Below are positions 8,897 through 18,230 of a stretch of 64,000 nt of DNA, one piece after another. The notes beneath the pieces were generated by a model. It saw only the letters and a list, made by a program, of their open reading frames with translations, did not search any database and had not been told where the DNA came from. Every line of letters starts with the position of its first letter. The stretch's first letter is position 1. Location: assembly GCA_947503925.1 (NCBI GenBank), contig CANNFQ010000001.1, forward strand, positions 620,001 through 684,000, given 5' to 3'. This DNA is from an uncultured Paracoccaceae bacterium. Lineage in GTDB: Bacteria > Pseudomonadota > Alphaproteobacteria > Rhodobacterales > Rhodobacteraceae. The position numbers and the translations under genes are program-made.

Positions 8897-9486
8897 CATT
8901 TGATTTGGGCAATTGGCTACGCGCCGTCTGGGCGAGCCTGACGGAACCGGCAGAGATGGCCGGAAAGGTCATCGCCATGCGTCCTGATCCAGCTGCAATG
9001 TGGACAGCCGTTGCTCTTATGGCGATCCTGAACGTCCTGTTTTTGGCCTTCATGCAGTTTTTGTCGCCGGTGCCGGTCGCCATGCAGCAGGAAGCGATCC
9101 AGCTCCCCCCCTTCGCCTTGACGGCATTGATCTGGATGCTGCTGGTTCTCTGGATCTTGACCACATCCTATATCGGCCGGTTACTGGGCGGGCAGGGAGA
9201 TTTGCATTCGACCCTGACTCTAATGGTTTGGTTTCACTGTGTGAATCTGACGTTGGAGGCCGGTCAGTTGCTGTTGATGATCATCAGCCCTTACCTTGCT
9301 GCGCTTGCCAGTGTCATCATGTTTGGCGCGCTGATCTGGTGCATCATGAATTTTATCAATGTGTTACATGGGTTTGAAAACCTGCTGAAATCAGTTGTCA
9401 CCCTGGCCTTGTCGGTCTTTGCCATGGGGCTGATCGCGGGATTGATTTTGGTCTTGTTTGGCATAACCCCAGGGGGAACGGTATGA
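8893..9486 (+). CDS. Yip1-like membrane protein B of the suf operon
   Basis: 197 residues, paralogous in layout to the preceding gene: an amphipathic start (LGNWLRAVWASLTEPAEMAGKVIAMRP), then five or so hydrophobic helices including GGQGDLHSTLTLMVWFHCVNL, the counterpart of the GDWYSARIALFW block upstream. Overlaps of ATGA on both sides place it between its partner and sufS. The pair could be a heteromeric membrane complex linked to iron or sulfur supply, but that is inference from position only. Confidence 0.8.
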   Translation: MTFDLGNWLRAVWASLTEPAEMAGKVIAMRPDPAAMWTAVALMAILNVLFLAFMQFLSPVPVAMQQEAIQLPPFALTALIWMLLVLWILTTSYIGRLLGGQGDLHSTLTLMVWFHCVNLTLEAGQLLLMIISPYLAALASVIMFGALIWCIMNFINVLHGFENLLKSVVTLALSVFAMGLIAGLILVLFGITPGGTV

Positions 9487-10706
9487 GCTACGATATCGCG
9501 AAAATCCGCGCTGACTTTCCGATCCTGTCGCGCGAGGTGAATGGCAAGCCGCTGATCTATCTGGATAATGGTGCGTCAGCGCAGAAACCACAGGTTGTCA
9601 TCGACGCGGTTACAAAGGGCTATGCCGAGGAATATGCTAATGTGCATCGGGGTCTGCATTACCTAAGCAATCTGGCGACGGATAAATATGAGGCTGTGCG
9701 TGGCAAGGTAGCGCAGTTTTTGAACGCCCCGTCCGAGGATCAGATCATCTTTAACTCCGGTACCACCGAGGGCATCAATATGGTCGCCTATGGCTGGGCC
9801 ATGCCCCGGATGCAGGCCGGTGATGAGATTGTCCTGTCGATTATGGAACATCATGCCAATATCGTCCCCTGGCACTTCCTGCGCGAACGCCAAGGTGTGG
9901 CGATTAAATGGGTTGATGTGGACGCAAATGGGGATCTGGACCCGCAAAAGGTGATCGATGCGATTGGTCCGAAGACCAAGCTGGTTGGGGTCACCCATAT
10001 GTCCAATGTTCTAGGTACGGTGGTGGATATCAAAACCATTGTGACCGCTGCGCATGCGCAGGGCGTGCCTGTGCTGGTGGATGGCTCACAAGCGGCTGTG
10101 CATATGCCCGTGGACTTGCAGGAGTTGGGTTGCGATTTCTACGCGATCACCGGCCACAAGCTTTATGGTCCTTCCGGTTCAGGCGCGATTTATGTTGCCC
10201 CGGATCGCATGGTTGAGATGCGCCCCTTTCTGGGCGGTGGCGACATGATCCGCGATGTGACCCGCGATGCTGTCACATGGAACGACCCGCCCATGAAGTT
10301 TGAGGCTGGCACACCAGGGATCGTGCAAACCATTGGTATGGGGGTCGCGCTGGAATACATGATGAATGTCGGGATGGACAAGATTGCCGCCCATGAACGC
10401 ATCTTATGTGACTATGCCCGTCAGCGCCTTGACGGGCTGAACTGGCTGCATGTGCAAGGCCGTTCGACGACCAAAGGTGCGATTTTCTCGTTCACGTTGG
10501 AAGGGGCCGCGCATGCGCATGACATCTCCACAGTGCTCGATAAGAAAGGCGTGGCCGTCCGTGCTGGCACCCATTGTGCTATGCCGCTGATGGAACATAT
10601 GGGGGTAGGGGCCACCTGTCGGGCCTCGTTTGGGATGTATAACACAACCGATGAGGTGGATATGCTGGTTGAAGCGTTGGAGCTGTGCCACGATCTTTTT
10701 GGCTGA
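9483..10706 (+). CDS. sufS: SufS cysteine desulfurase
   Basis: 407 residues, class II PLP enzyme supplying sulfur to SufBCD. Lys226 in [11 protein letters not shown] binds PLP and Cys365 in [11 protein letters not shown] is the persulfide cysteine on the short loop, both at almost the E. coli positions. The start overlaps the stop of the Yip1-like gene. No sufE, sufU, sufA or sufT gene follows; the operon ends 60 bases before a tRNA gene, so the acceptor protein must be elsewhere if it exists. Confidence 0.96.
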   Translation: MSYDIAKIRADFPILSREVNGKPLIYLDNGASAQKPQVVIDAVTKGYAEEYANVHRGLHYLSNLATDKYEAVRGKVAQFLNAPSEDQIIFNSGTTEGINMVAYGWAMPRMQAGDEIVLSIMEHHANIVPWHFLRERQGVAIKWVDVDANGDLDPQKVIDAIGPKTKLVGVTHMSNVLGTVVDIKTIVTAAHAQGVPVLVDGSQAAVHMPVDLQELGCDFYAITGHKLYGPSGSGAIYVAPDRMVEMRPFLGGGDMIRDVTRDAVTWNDPPMKFEAGTPGIVQTIGMGVALEYMMNVGMDKIAAHERILCDYARQRLDGLNWLHVQGRSTTKGAIFSFTLEGAAHAHDISTVLDKKGVAVRAGTHCAMPLMEHMGVGATCRASFGMYNTTDEVDMLVEALELCHDLFG

Positions 10707-10768
10707 TCTGATACGGTTGTGACTTTGCCGTTGCGGGTGCGCATGGTCACGTCTATAGACAGCGGCAG

Positions 10769-10845
<77 letters not shown>

Positions 10846-11177
10846 CAAAACCTATTTATGTCATTGCGTTCTATTGTAGAGACCAAATGGTTGTGGTCTG
10901 TACGCGCGCCAAAGACCGGCAGAAGTTACCGATAGTCGGTCTATGGTGAACGGGTATCTGGTGTTCCTCAAATTGCGAGTTCCAGTATTCTTCCTGCGCT
11001 GGCTTCGAATTGTAATTGACCCATCAGGGATGGCGGTTGACCATCGAGATGGATGTCAACAAACAGGCTTTACCGGTCGCTGTAAGAAATCATATACAGA
11101 CTGTCGCTAATATCTGACGCGACATCCTCACAGTTATGCAAATGTGATCCGTTCAAAAGACGTATCATATAGGTTGA
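10846..11177. other. Intergenic, no gene seen
   Basis: 332 bases between the tRNA and the end of the SARP-like regulator gene. It is less GC-rich than its surroundings and has no convincing open frame, hairpin with a T-run, or tRNA-derived repeat that would mark an attachment site. Confidence 0.6.
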
Positions 11178-12800
11178 TTAGCTCAGCTTCATCAGGCTTT
11201 CCGGGTTAACCAGTTCCGTTCGACGCATGAGTGAGACGGGATATTGGGGATCATAAGCAAGCCGCTCCAAGCTGAAATCGGGCTCTAGTTCGACCAGGCG
11301 CTGAACTTTACGCGATGCCTGATCGTAATCGCCTGATGTGGTATATAACGCGATGAGATACCGCAATGGCGGCCGGAAATCCGGTGCAAGAGCGGAACAA
11401 CGCTCGGCAACAGAAATTGCTTCTTCGATCCGCCCGGTCACGGCAGCCGACAGTGCCAGTTGTAGATCCCACCAAAAGCGATAGGGGGAACCGGCAGCAA
11501 GTTGATGTCCTCGTACCGCGAACTTGTATGCGTCCTCGGCCTCTTGAGCATACAAGCTCGCCGCTGATCGTGCCCACCAGGCCAACGGATTTGACGGGTT
11601 GGCTTCGATGCTTTGCTGTGACAGATGAGCGGCGCCTGAAAAATCTCTGTCAAGGATAAGGCGCGCATTCGAAACGGTCGCCAACACCATTGAGTTACAA
11701 GGATCAGCGCGCAGGGCCATATCCGCCAGATCAAGTCCTGTTTTGATAAGTTCCGCTGCATCTATCGCATGCCGTTCGACAAGTTGAATGCCGCGAAGTT
11801 GTGCTCTCCAAGACAGGAAAATCGCACGCTGATCCAAGGCGTAGGCTTCTTGAAGGTTCTGGTCAGCATCTAGAACGCGGTCTTCATTCATAGTAAACAA
11901 TGACTTCAAGGCGCTCAGACCAAGCGATGTCGCGTCGCGTCGATCATGATCGTGGTGTGCGTCGACCAGAAGGTGATCAGCCATTGCGTTTACAAGCTGA
12001 TTTCCCAGGGTCAAGATATCGACATTGTCATGAGTGATGGCTTGATCCGACCGAAGCGTAATGTTGCCTGACCAAAGTATTCGGCTGGTCGCGGTGTTTT
12101 CGGCGCAAACGCGCAAGGCAACCGATTCTTCGTTCAGTTGGAAAGCCTGAAGACGTGCTACCAGCGCATCCTTACTTGGTTCTTTTGGCGGTTTTGAGAA
12201 AACTTCCACATTAAGGGATTCGCGTAGCGTATGTGCCACAGAGTCTGCCAAGAAGGATTCGATTAGAGACAGACGCTCATTTCCAGCACCGTTGGCGATC
12301 AGAGAGACCGACCTGCGCGCAGCAAGTCGTTCTGAAACCATCGGCAATACAATGGACTGATGTCGTTTTGATCTTTCGAGCGCGAGCCAAGCTTCGAATT
12401 CTGGATCTCGCGCGTCGATGCCTTCCAGAAATTCTCCGTCTGCTGCCAAATCGAATACATCCACCAGATCAAGCCGCAGGCGGGCTGAAGTGTGATCGGT
12501 TTCGAAAATATGTTGCCATTCGCCCAGCCTGCGTCGCAGGCTGCTCAACGCATGCCGCAAGCTGCTACCGGCTTGCTGAGGCGCACGATCACTCCACAGC
12601 TTGTCTTGTAGCCAAGCGCGTCCTCGTTCTCCGGTTTTGCTCGTCGCTAGAAGGGCCAGCAGAGCCTGTTCCTTGGCCGCCGTAGGTGTAATCGGCTCGC
12701 CGGTCGGCGCAAATACGGCAAAGCGGCCAGATAGACGTATGGTAACCCAATCACCTGGTCGAGCTTTGCCAGGATAGTCGGGTACGCGAGTTTGTGTCAT
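11178..12800 (-). CDS. SARP/BTAD-like transcriptional regulator with TPR-type tail
   Basis: 540 residues. The N-terminal 110 residues resemble the OmpR-like winged helix of SARP activators: IRLSGRFAVFAPTG, AAKEQALLALLATS, and a SSLRHALSSLRRRLG helix, followed by a BTAD-like helical segment. A middle part with an ADHLLV-type adenylate-cyclase-associated look (residues 170-280) precedes TPR-like helices to the end. No receiver or ATPase domain. The ATG at 12800 was preferred to 12857 because AGAAGA precedes it. It is divergent from the PAP2/haloperoxidase-protease pair and probably controls it. Confidence 0.85.
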   Translation of the reverse strand: MTQTRVPDYPGKARPGDWVTIRLSGRFAVFAPTGEPITPTAAKEQALLALLATSKTGERGRAWLQDKLWSDRAPQQAGSSLRHALSSLRRRLGEWQHIFETDHTSARLRLDLVDVFDLAADGEFLEGIDARDPEFEAWLALERSKRHQSIVLPMVSERLAARRSVSLIANGAGNERLSLIESFLADSVAHTLRESLNVEVFSKPPKEPSKDALVARLQAFQLNEESVALRVCAENTATSRILWSGNITLRSDQAITHDNVDILTLGNQLVNAMADHLLVDAHHDHDRRDATSLGLSALKSLFTMNEDRVLDADQNLQEAYALDQRAIFLSWRAQLRGIQLVERHAIDAAELIKTGLDLADMALRADPCNSMVLATVSNARLILDRDFSGAAHLSQQSIEANPSNPLAWWARSAASLYAQEAEDAYKFAVRGHQLAAGSPYRFWWDLQLALSAAVTGRIEEAISVAERCSALAPDFRPPLRYLIALYTTSGDYDQASRKVQRLVELEPDFSLERLAYDPQYPVSLMRRTELVNPESLMKLS

Positions 12801-13010
12801 TGATCTTCTATTCTTGCATATTTCTAGGTGCGCGTTGCTGTGACGGCCCGCCTCCAACCGAAGCTATCGTGAACTTTGCTGTGGCATGCTACCCTGTCTC
12901 GAACAGCGTGCCTATGTGTACCGCTAAACAAGGACAGTGTTGACCGGTCAACAATTTATCGCATTAAATATCGAGATTAACCAAAAGTTATTCAAGCAGG
13001 AGTGTCGGAT
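12801..13010. promoter_or_regulatory. Divergent control region of the regulator/enzyme cassette
   Basis: 210 bases without a gene, holding the promoters of the SARP-like regulator (leftward) and the PAP2/haloperoxidase gene (rightward). The half next to the enzyme gene is AT-rich and contains the palindrome at 12938. Confidence 0.6.
12938..12953. promoter_or_regulatory. 16-bp perfect palindrome, candidate operator
   Basis: TGTTGACCGGTCAACA reads the same on both strands with no mismatch. It lies 57 bases upstream of the PAP2/haloperoxidase ATG and may overlap a -35 (TTGACC). The likely binder is unknown; SARP proteins usually prefer direct repeats, so a second dimeric regulator is possible. 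Confidence 0.6.
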
Positions 13011-14099
13011 ATGTCAGGAATGGGTGGAGGCCAAGGTGGCGGCCAGGGTGGAGGTCAGGGCGGTGGCCAAGGTGGAGGTCAGGGCGGTGGACAAGGTGGA
13101 GGACAAGGCGGCGCACATGCCGGTGGGCCAGCCAGCACATTGCTAAGTTCAGCGCTGGCTACAACGCATGATTCTGTCGTTGGTTTTTGGGAAGGCAACG
13201 CGACGCGGAAACCCCCGCATTTCGGTACACCCGATGATGACACAAATCTGGAATATCTGCCCGACAATATCCGCGATCATATACTCGATTGCGAACTCGC
13301 CGCCTTGTGGTCTGTAACGGGGGCTGATGGTCATGCAGCGCTCCAATTGAACGGAGAGCCTGTGTTTTCACTCGTCCGGCCGGGCCCGAGTTTCTTTGAA
13401 AAGCAACTGAAGTGGGTACGTGCCTATTCAGATCTACGAGGGGACCGGATTGCAGAAATTAATACGCAAACTTCTGATATCCTGTCCTATTTCGGTGCGG
13501 TTGGGTATCTAAACACTGGGCGTCGGCAGAACACATTGACACTGCTTTACACCGTCTATCGACTGGTGTTGCGCCTTGAACATATGGTCAAACATTTTTG
13601 TCGTTCTGCACGACCCATTGACCTCAGCCACGAGGTTCAACCTATCATTCAGACACCGGGCCATTCCGCTTACCCATCTGGCCATGCAACGGAAAGCTTT
13701 GCAATCGCAACGGTATTGCATCACTTGATGGAGGGCGTTGGCCCGAAGGCCGCACTCAGTCAACCCGCAGTGCCAATGGCATACCGGGTGGCCAGTCGGA
13801 TCGCGATCAATCGTACAATCGCAGGCGTTCACTTCCCCGTCGACAGTTTGGCCGGCGGCGCTCTTGGGTGCGCTTTTGGAGACGCGGTCGTTGGCTTGGC
13901 AAAAGGTGCAACCCCATTGGGCGGCGTATATGATCCAAACAATGAAACGCCAATGGCCGCTGATGCTGATTTCAAGGCGACAATGCTTGGCAGCATCGTG
14001 CCGGAGACGCCAAAGCCGGCAGAGGGAGCCTTGCCCGCACCAATTTTCTCTGCCTTGTGGAAGGCTGCTCAGGATGAGTGGGCGCCGGCATGCAAGTAA
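13011..14099 (+). CDS. PAP2 / vanadium-haloperoxidase superfamily enzyme with GGGQ-repeat leader
   Basis: 362 residues. All three superfamily motifs are present: K194-x6-R201-P202, PSGH at 222-225, and R268-x5-H274-x3-D278, so it should bind phosphate or vanadate. Length and an extra N-terminal helical domain (45-190) fit vanadium-dependent haloperoxidase-like proteins better than small lipid phosphatases, but substrate is unknown. Residues 5-34 are seven GGGQ repeats; no clear signal peptide or membrane helix. The ATG at 13011 has AGGAG eight bases upstream; GTG at 13002 is an alternative. Its 3' end overlaps the protease gene. Confidence 0.88.
   Translation: MSGMGGGQGGGQGGGQGGGQGGGQGGGQGGGQGGAHAGGPASTLLSSALATTHDSVVGFWEGNATRKPPHFGTPDDDTNLEYLPDNIRDHILDCELAALWSVTGADGHAALQLNGEPVFSLVRPGPSFFEKQLKWVRAYSDLRGDRIAEINTQTSDILSYFGAVGYLNTGRRQNTLTLLYTVYRLVLRLEHMVKHFCRSARPIDLSHEVQPIIQTPGHSAYPSGHATESFAIATVLHHLMEGVGPKAALSQPAVPMAYRVASRIAINRTIAGVHFPVDSLAGGALGCAFGDAVVGLAKGATPLGGVYDPNNETPMAADADFKATMLGSIVPETPKPAEGALPAPIFSALWKAAQDEWAPACK
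13023..13106 (+). repeat. Seven 12-bp tandem repeats encoding GGGQ
   Basis: Seven in-frame 12-base units encode Gly-Gly-Gly-Gln at the start of the enzyme. Units vary at third codon positions (GGT/GGA/GGC, CAA/CAG), so the protein repeat is better conserved than the DNA. Unit number may change by slippage without breaking the frame. Confidence 0.9.
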
Positions 14100-16186
14100 G
14101 TGAGATGCCAAAAAAGACGTCTGGTGATTGGCAACCCATCGATGAAGATGTCGGCCTATGTGCTGACATGGAAGTTACCCCGTACATACATTGGTGGTTG
14201 ACGCATAACCAAAAGGACAAGGCCGCTGTAAAGCCTTGCCGCCTGGAGCAAGCAGCACTTCTTGGATCACCCGACGACGAAGATTGCGCCTGCGAAGAGA
14301 TTGTTCCGCTCCCGGATTTTGCATTGGCACCAGCTGGAACAAAGTTCGAAATTCCGTGTAACCTGAAGGAAACAACAGAAAAACCCCCGCGGAATGCTGT
14401 AATCACTGGCATAATTGACGAAGGTATTGCACTTGGTCACGCGCGGTTTCGGAAGATGGATAAAGGCAAGCCTACGGCCACGCGGGTCCTTGCGGCCTGG
14501 CAGCAAGGTGCGCGCTATGGTGGACCTGACGGCACTTCTCTGGGGCAACTGCCTTTTGGCCATCAGCTGCTGGAAGCAGAAATCAATGCGCTTATGGATG
14601 CGCATTGTTCCGGTGGTTGGTTGGATGAGGACGCGTTCAACATTGCTGCGGGTCTCACTGACGGATCTGAACCGATGGGCGTAACGGCACTGGATCGGTT
14701 GGCGGCGCATGGCACGCATGTTCTGGACCTTGCCGCCGGGTATGACCCAAACACAACTTCTGCGCAGGACTTGAGCCGGCGTCCTATACTGGCTGTGACT
14801 TTGCCCCGGCGTGAGGCAGTTGGTATGGCTGGTATCTTCCTCCATTTCTTTGTCGTGCATGCCATGCAGTGGATCGTTGAGGTGGCCGACGCATTATGGG
14901 AACAACATTACCCCGGTGAATCTGGGGGCTTCCCTGTCGTCATCAACCTTTCCTTTGGACAACACGCGGGCCCCAAAAATGGAACCTCACAGATAGAGGA
15001 GGCATTCAAGACGCTAATCGCCACGCGCGACCCGGCAAAGGCACCGTTGCGATTGGTTATGCCAGTGGGGAATGACAATTTGGCACGTGGGAACGCCTAT
15101 GTCGAATTTCCATCGGAATCGACAAAGGACACAGCGATACTAAAGTTGCCTTGGCGGGTTCAGCCAGAGGACCACTCTCCAAACTTTGTGGAAATCTGGG
15201 TTGAATGCGATGGACACCAATCTGCGTCCGTTCACCCGTTGACACTGGATATTGAGCTGCCCGATGGACTGATAATCAAGGACATCACCGGCCAGCACCG
15301 GCATTACCTTGATCTCCCTGGGAACGCGCGCGTCTATGCGGAGGGGCACGTGAGGCGAAACCTTGATGACCCAAGCAAGGTAGAAAAGCAGCTTTTTCAC
15401 TACCTCATCAGCACATCCGCCAGCATAGACGAGACCGGAGTCAATCCGATTTCACCAGCCGGTATCTGGCAAATTTCTGCGCGTTGGGATCACGAAAAAC
15501 GTCCAGGCGGAGAGCCATCTAAGGTAAAGCTCTACACATCGGTTCAGGTCGATCAGGCCGTCGAAGTAGGTAGCTTGCGAAACAAGCGTTCATATTTCGA
15601 TCACCCAAACTATGAGACGCATGATCAAAACGGGCGCATTGTCGATACATTTCGCTACCCTTTATTGGATGAACCCCATGATCTCCTCGACGGAGGCGAC
15701 GCTGGTTTTCCCGTCCAGCGGCGCGGTACCCATAACGCAGTTGCAACGATAGACAGCATTATCGTTGTAGGCGGGTATCGCCTGACCGATGGACGACCAG
15801 CAATCTACTCTGCGTCCAGCCACGCAGTCGGGCGCACACCATATGGGGGGGTAGAACGTATTGTTGCGAGCTTACCAACAGAAACCGCGCCAGCACATTT
15901 CGGCATCCGCGCTGCTGGGCCGCGCAGCGCTGCGACGATCAGCATGCGCGGCACGAGTTTCGCTGCAGGCATGGCAACCCGACAAATTGTGAATGAACTT
16001 CTGGATTGGGTAGGGAGCGAAGATACGGCCAACCCGGCGGATGGTTCAGCGCATAGTTATGCGCAGCGTGCCGCGCAACATGAACAACGCCCTAGCCATT
16101 TTGGTGACGCGCACCCAATCAAAGTTGGGTTTGGTCGTTTGCCGGCAAGTCAGATAAGGGCCGTCGATCGGCTGACATGGGGTTGA
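14090..16186 (+). CDS. Subtilisin-like (S8) serine protease
   Basis: 698 residues. Catalytic Asp110 lies in ITGIIDEGI, His207 in AAHGTHV, oxyanion Asn328 in PVGNDN, and Ser623 in GTSFAAG, so the triad is complete. About 295 residues separate Asn328 from Ser623, a large insertion that looks like a beta-rich domain. The N-terminal 100 residues carry six cysteines (including CAC at 66-68) and replace a normal prosegment; no signal peptide is visible. The ATG at 14090 overlaps the upstream gene by 10 bases; ATG at 14105 is also possible. Probably works with the PAP2/haloperoxidase protein. Confidence 0.9.
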   Translation: MQVSEMPKKTSGDWQPIDEDVGLCADMEVTPYIHWWLTHNQKDKAAVKPCRLEQAALLGSPDDEDCACEEIVPLPDFALAPAGTKFEIPCNLKETTEKPPRNAVITGIIDEGIALGHARFRKMDKGKPTATRVLAAWQQGARYGGPDGTSLGQLPFGHQLLEAEINALMDAHCSGGWLDEDAFNIAAGLTDGSEPMGVTALDRLAAHGTHVLDLAAGYDPNTTSAQDLSRRPILAVTLPRREAVGMAGIFLHFFVVHAMQWIVEVADALWEQHYPGESGGFPVVINLSFGQHAGPKNGTSQIEEAFKTLIATRDPAKAPLRLVMPVGNDNLARGNAYVEFPSESTKDTAILKLPWRVQPEDHSPNFVEIWVECDGHQSASVHPLTLDIELPDGLIIKDITGQHRHYLDLPGNARVYAEGHVRRNLDDPSKVEKQLFHYLISTSASIDETGVNPISPAGIWQISARWDHEKRPGGEPSKVKLYTSVQVDQAVEVGSLRNKRSYFDHPNYETHDQNGRIVDTFRYPLLDEPHDLLDGGDAGFPVQRRGTHNAVATIDSIIVVGGYRLTDGRPAIYSASSHAVGRTPYGGVERIVASLPTETAPAHFGIRAAGPRSAATISMRGTSFAAGMATRQIVNELLDWVGSEDTANPADGSAHSYAQRAAQHEQRPSHFGDAHPIKVGFGRLPASQIRAVDRLTWG

Positions 16187-16530
16187 TCATAGCCGTGGGG
16201 AGGGGCCGTCTGGCAAACCAAACGCGTTTTCGAAGATCAGCAATTCAAACCAGCATTTTCCGCTTAATGATCACTCGGGTTTCCTGATTGCTGTTGGCGA
16301 ATACACGGCGGAATCTCCCACGCGGAAAAGCAATTTGCGAGGCAACCGATGGTCATGTTGGAGCAAACAATTGTCGCTCTTCCGGTCGGATGCATCAACA
16401 AATCGAGATAGCTGAGATTCTATCAAAATTGCTCAAGTCATGGGCTATTTGTATCGAAATCACTCGTCCAACCCTTTGATTGCGTCCACCTTGAGCATGT
16501 GGTCATCTTCATGAGTGATTTTAGCAAAGC
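16187..16530. other. Intergenic, no gene seen
   Basis: 344 bases between the protease and the tRNA-Arg(CCT) 3' end. AT-richer than average. No credible open frame, no intrinsic terminator, and no repeat of the tRNA 3' end was found, so there is no direct evidence for integration here. Confidence 0.55.
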
Positions 16531-16607
16531 TGGCGACCCCGGCAGGATTCGAACCTGCAACCTGCCCCTTAGGAGGGGGCTGCTCTATCCAGTTGAGCCA
16601 CGGGGCC
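16531..16607 (-). tRNA. tRNA-Arg (anticodon CCT)
   Basis: Minus-strand 77-base cloverleaf. Acceptor GGCCCCG pairs with CGGGGTC (one G-T), anticodon stem GCCCC/GGGGC encloses CTCCTAA, and the T arm GCAGGTTCGAATCCTGC is perfect. CCA is encoded. Reads AGG. Confidence 0.96.
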
Positions 16608-16700
16608 TAATGCGCTTCCTAAATGCCCGTGTCGGATCATCTGGTCAACGGTGCAAAGGCCCGTTATCAATATCAAAGAGGCAAATGCAGGACCGTATCC

Positions 16701-17726
16701 GTGACCAACCAGAACAATCGCCCTCTGACACTGCGGGATGTATCGGAGGCGTCAGGCGTCAGTGAGATGACCGTCAGCAGGGTTCTTCGCAACAAGGGCG
16801 ATGTGAGCGAAGCCACCCGCCAGAAAGTCCAGGATGCTGCGAAACGGCTGGGTTATGTGCCCAACAAGATTGCCGGTGCGTTGGCGTCACAGCGGGTCAA
16901 TCTGGTGGCCGTTATCATCCCGTCCTTGGGCAACATGGTATTTCCAGAAGTGCTTTCAGGCGTGTCGGAGACGCTTGAAGGGACGGATCTGCAACCTGTT
17001 GTAGGGGTCACTGACTACCTTCCTGAAAAGGAGGAGAAAGTTCTTTTTGAGATGCTATCCTGGCGGCCATCGGGGGTGATTATCGCCGGCCTGGAACATT
17101 CTGAGGCATCGCAGGCGATGCTTCAGCGGGCCGGTATTCCGGTTGTTGAGATCATGGATATTGACGGTGAACCGATTGATGCCTGTGTGGGCATTTCGCA
17201 CCGCAGGGCGGGCCGCAAGATGGCCGAGGAGATCATTAAGGCAGGGTATCGGCGCATTGGTTTCATGGGAACGAAGATGCCGCTCGACCACCGTGCCCGC
17301 AAACGTTTCGAGGGCTTTACCCGTACGCTTGCCAAAAGCGGTATCGAAATTGTTGATCAGGAGTTCTATTCCGGTGGCTCGGCGCTGGCCAAGGGTCGCG
17401 AGATGACCGCCAAGATGATCGAACGCACCCCTGATATCGATTTCTTGTATTACTCCAATGATATGATTGGTGCGGGTGGTCTGCTTTACCTGCTTGAAAA
17501 AAATATTGATGTACCCGGCCAGATCGGGCTGGCTGCATTCAACGGGGTGGAATTGCTGGACGGTCTGCCCCGGCAATTGGCGACAATGGATGCTTGTCGT
17601 CGCGAGATCGGTGTAAAGGCTGCCCAAATTATCGCAGCCCGGACGTTGGGTTCAGATTTCGTCGAAGGACCTATCGTCAAGTTGAGCCCGAAGCTGGCAT
17701 TGGGCGAAACGTTGCTACGAAACTGA
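16701..17726 (+). CDS. LacI-family transcriptional regulator
   Basis: 341 residues. The helix-turn-helix is LTLRDVSEASGVSEMTVSRVLRN (about 9-31), followed by the hinge YVPNKIAGALASQR and a periplasmic-binding-like sensor domain. The sensor wording (VVGVTDYLPEKEE, FYYSNDMIGAGG-like) is close to gluconate-type LacI regulators, but the effector is not certain. The GTG at 16701 has AGGA upstream and gives a normal length; the ATG at 16623 has no ribosome site and adds unrelated residues next to the tRNA. No obvious target transporter is adjacent. Confidence 0.88.
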   Translation: MTNQNNRPLTLRDVSEASGVSEMTVSRVLRNKGDVSEATRQKVQDAAKRLGYVPNKIAGALASQRVNLVAVIIPSLGNMVFPEVLSGVSETLEGTDLQPVVGVTDYLPEKEEKVLFEMLSWRPSGVIIAGLEHSEASQAMLQRAGIPVVEIMDIDGEPIDACVGISHRRAGRKMAEEIIKAGYRRIGFMGTKMPLDHRARKRFEGFTRTLAKSGIEIVDQEFYSGGSALAKGREMTAKMIERTPDIDFLYYSNDMIGAGGLLYLLEKNIDVPGQIGLAAFNGVELLDGLPRQLATMDACRREIGVKAAQIIAARTLGSDFVEGPIVKLSPKLALGETLLRN

Positions 17727-18230
17727 CCAAGTCGCCTGAGACGGCACGCCAAAAATCACTGTGTGTTTCCTTCCTTCGTCGGGCTTGGATTGCAGTCTGA
17801 TCGGGTACGGTTCTTGTGCTGAGTAGGCGCGGTCTTTGTGACGTGATCACGACGTCTCCTGCAACGCGGTAGTGTTGAATGCTGCGTGAAACGACTGTTC
17901 GTCAATTGCAGCCCCAAAACGCGCCCCGATCGTCCGATATCATTGCCACCGTCATCTACTTTAGCAATGGCGGCGGCCTTGGCTTGAAACAGACCATGGC
18001 AACTGATGCGGTACAGGGTAAGGCAGGCCAATGTTTCGTTGATTGTATCGGCATCAGTCATGAGGTGGGTGAAATGAGCGTCGACGCCCTTGGGTGCCAT
18101 GGTAAAATATCGACTTCGCAAGCCAGATCATTGGATATCAGGGCATTTCCCAGACCGGCGCGATCTGCGCTGCCCTTGGCCATTGGTTGTGTCCGGGGTT
18201 TGGATCGAACTGTTTGACCGGATTAGAACA
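17727..18230. other. Intergenic with no supported gene
   Basis: 504 bases between two convergent genes. Open frames on both strands (about 110-120 codons) have mixed composition, no ribosome site and no recognisable motif. It may be decayed coding sequence, but I could not identify a parent family. Confidence 0.5.

Noticed and set aside
13023..13106. Short regular repeats as a CRISPR array
   Set aside because: Twelve-base in-frame units with no spacers encode GGGQ within a gene.
16187..16607. Integration site of a mobile island at tRNA-Arg
   Set aside because: No integrase and no direct repeat of the tRNA 3' end was found near either tRNA.
17756..18217. Opposed 121- and 112-codon frames
   Set aside because: No ribosome site, no motif, and the two overlap each other; nothing favours either.
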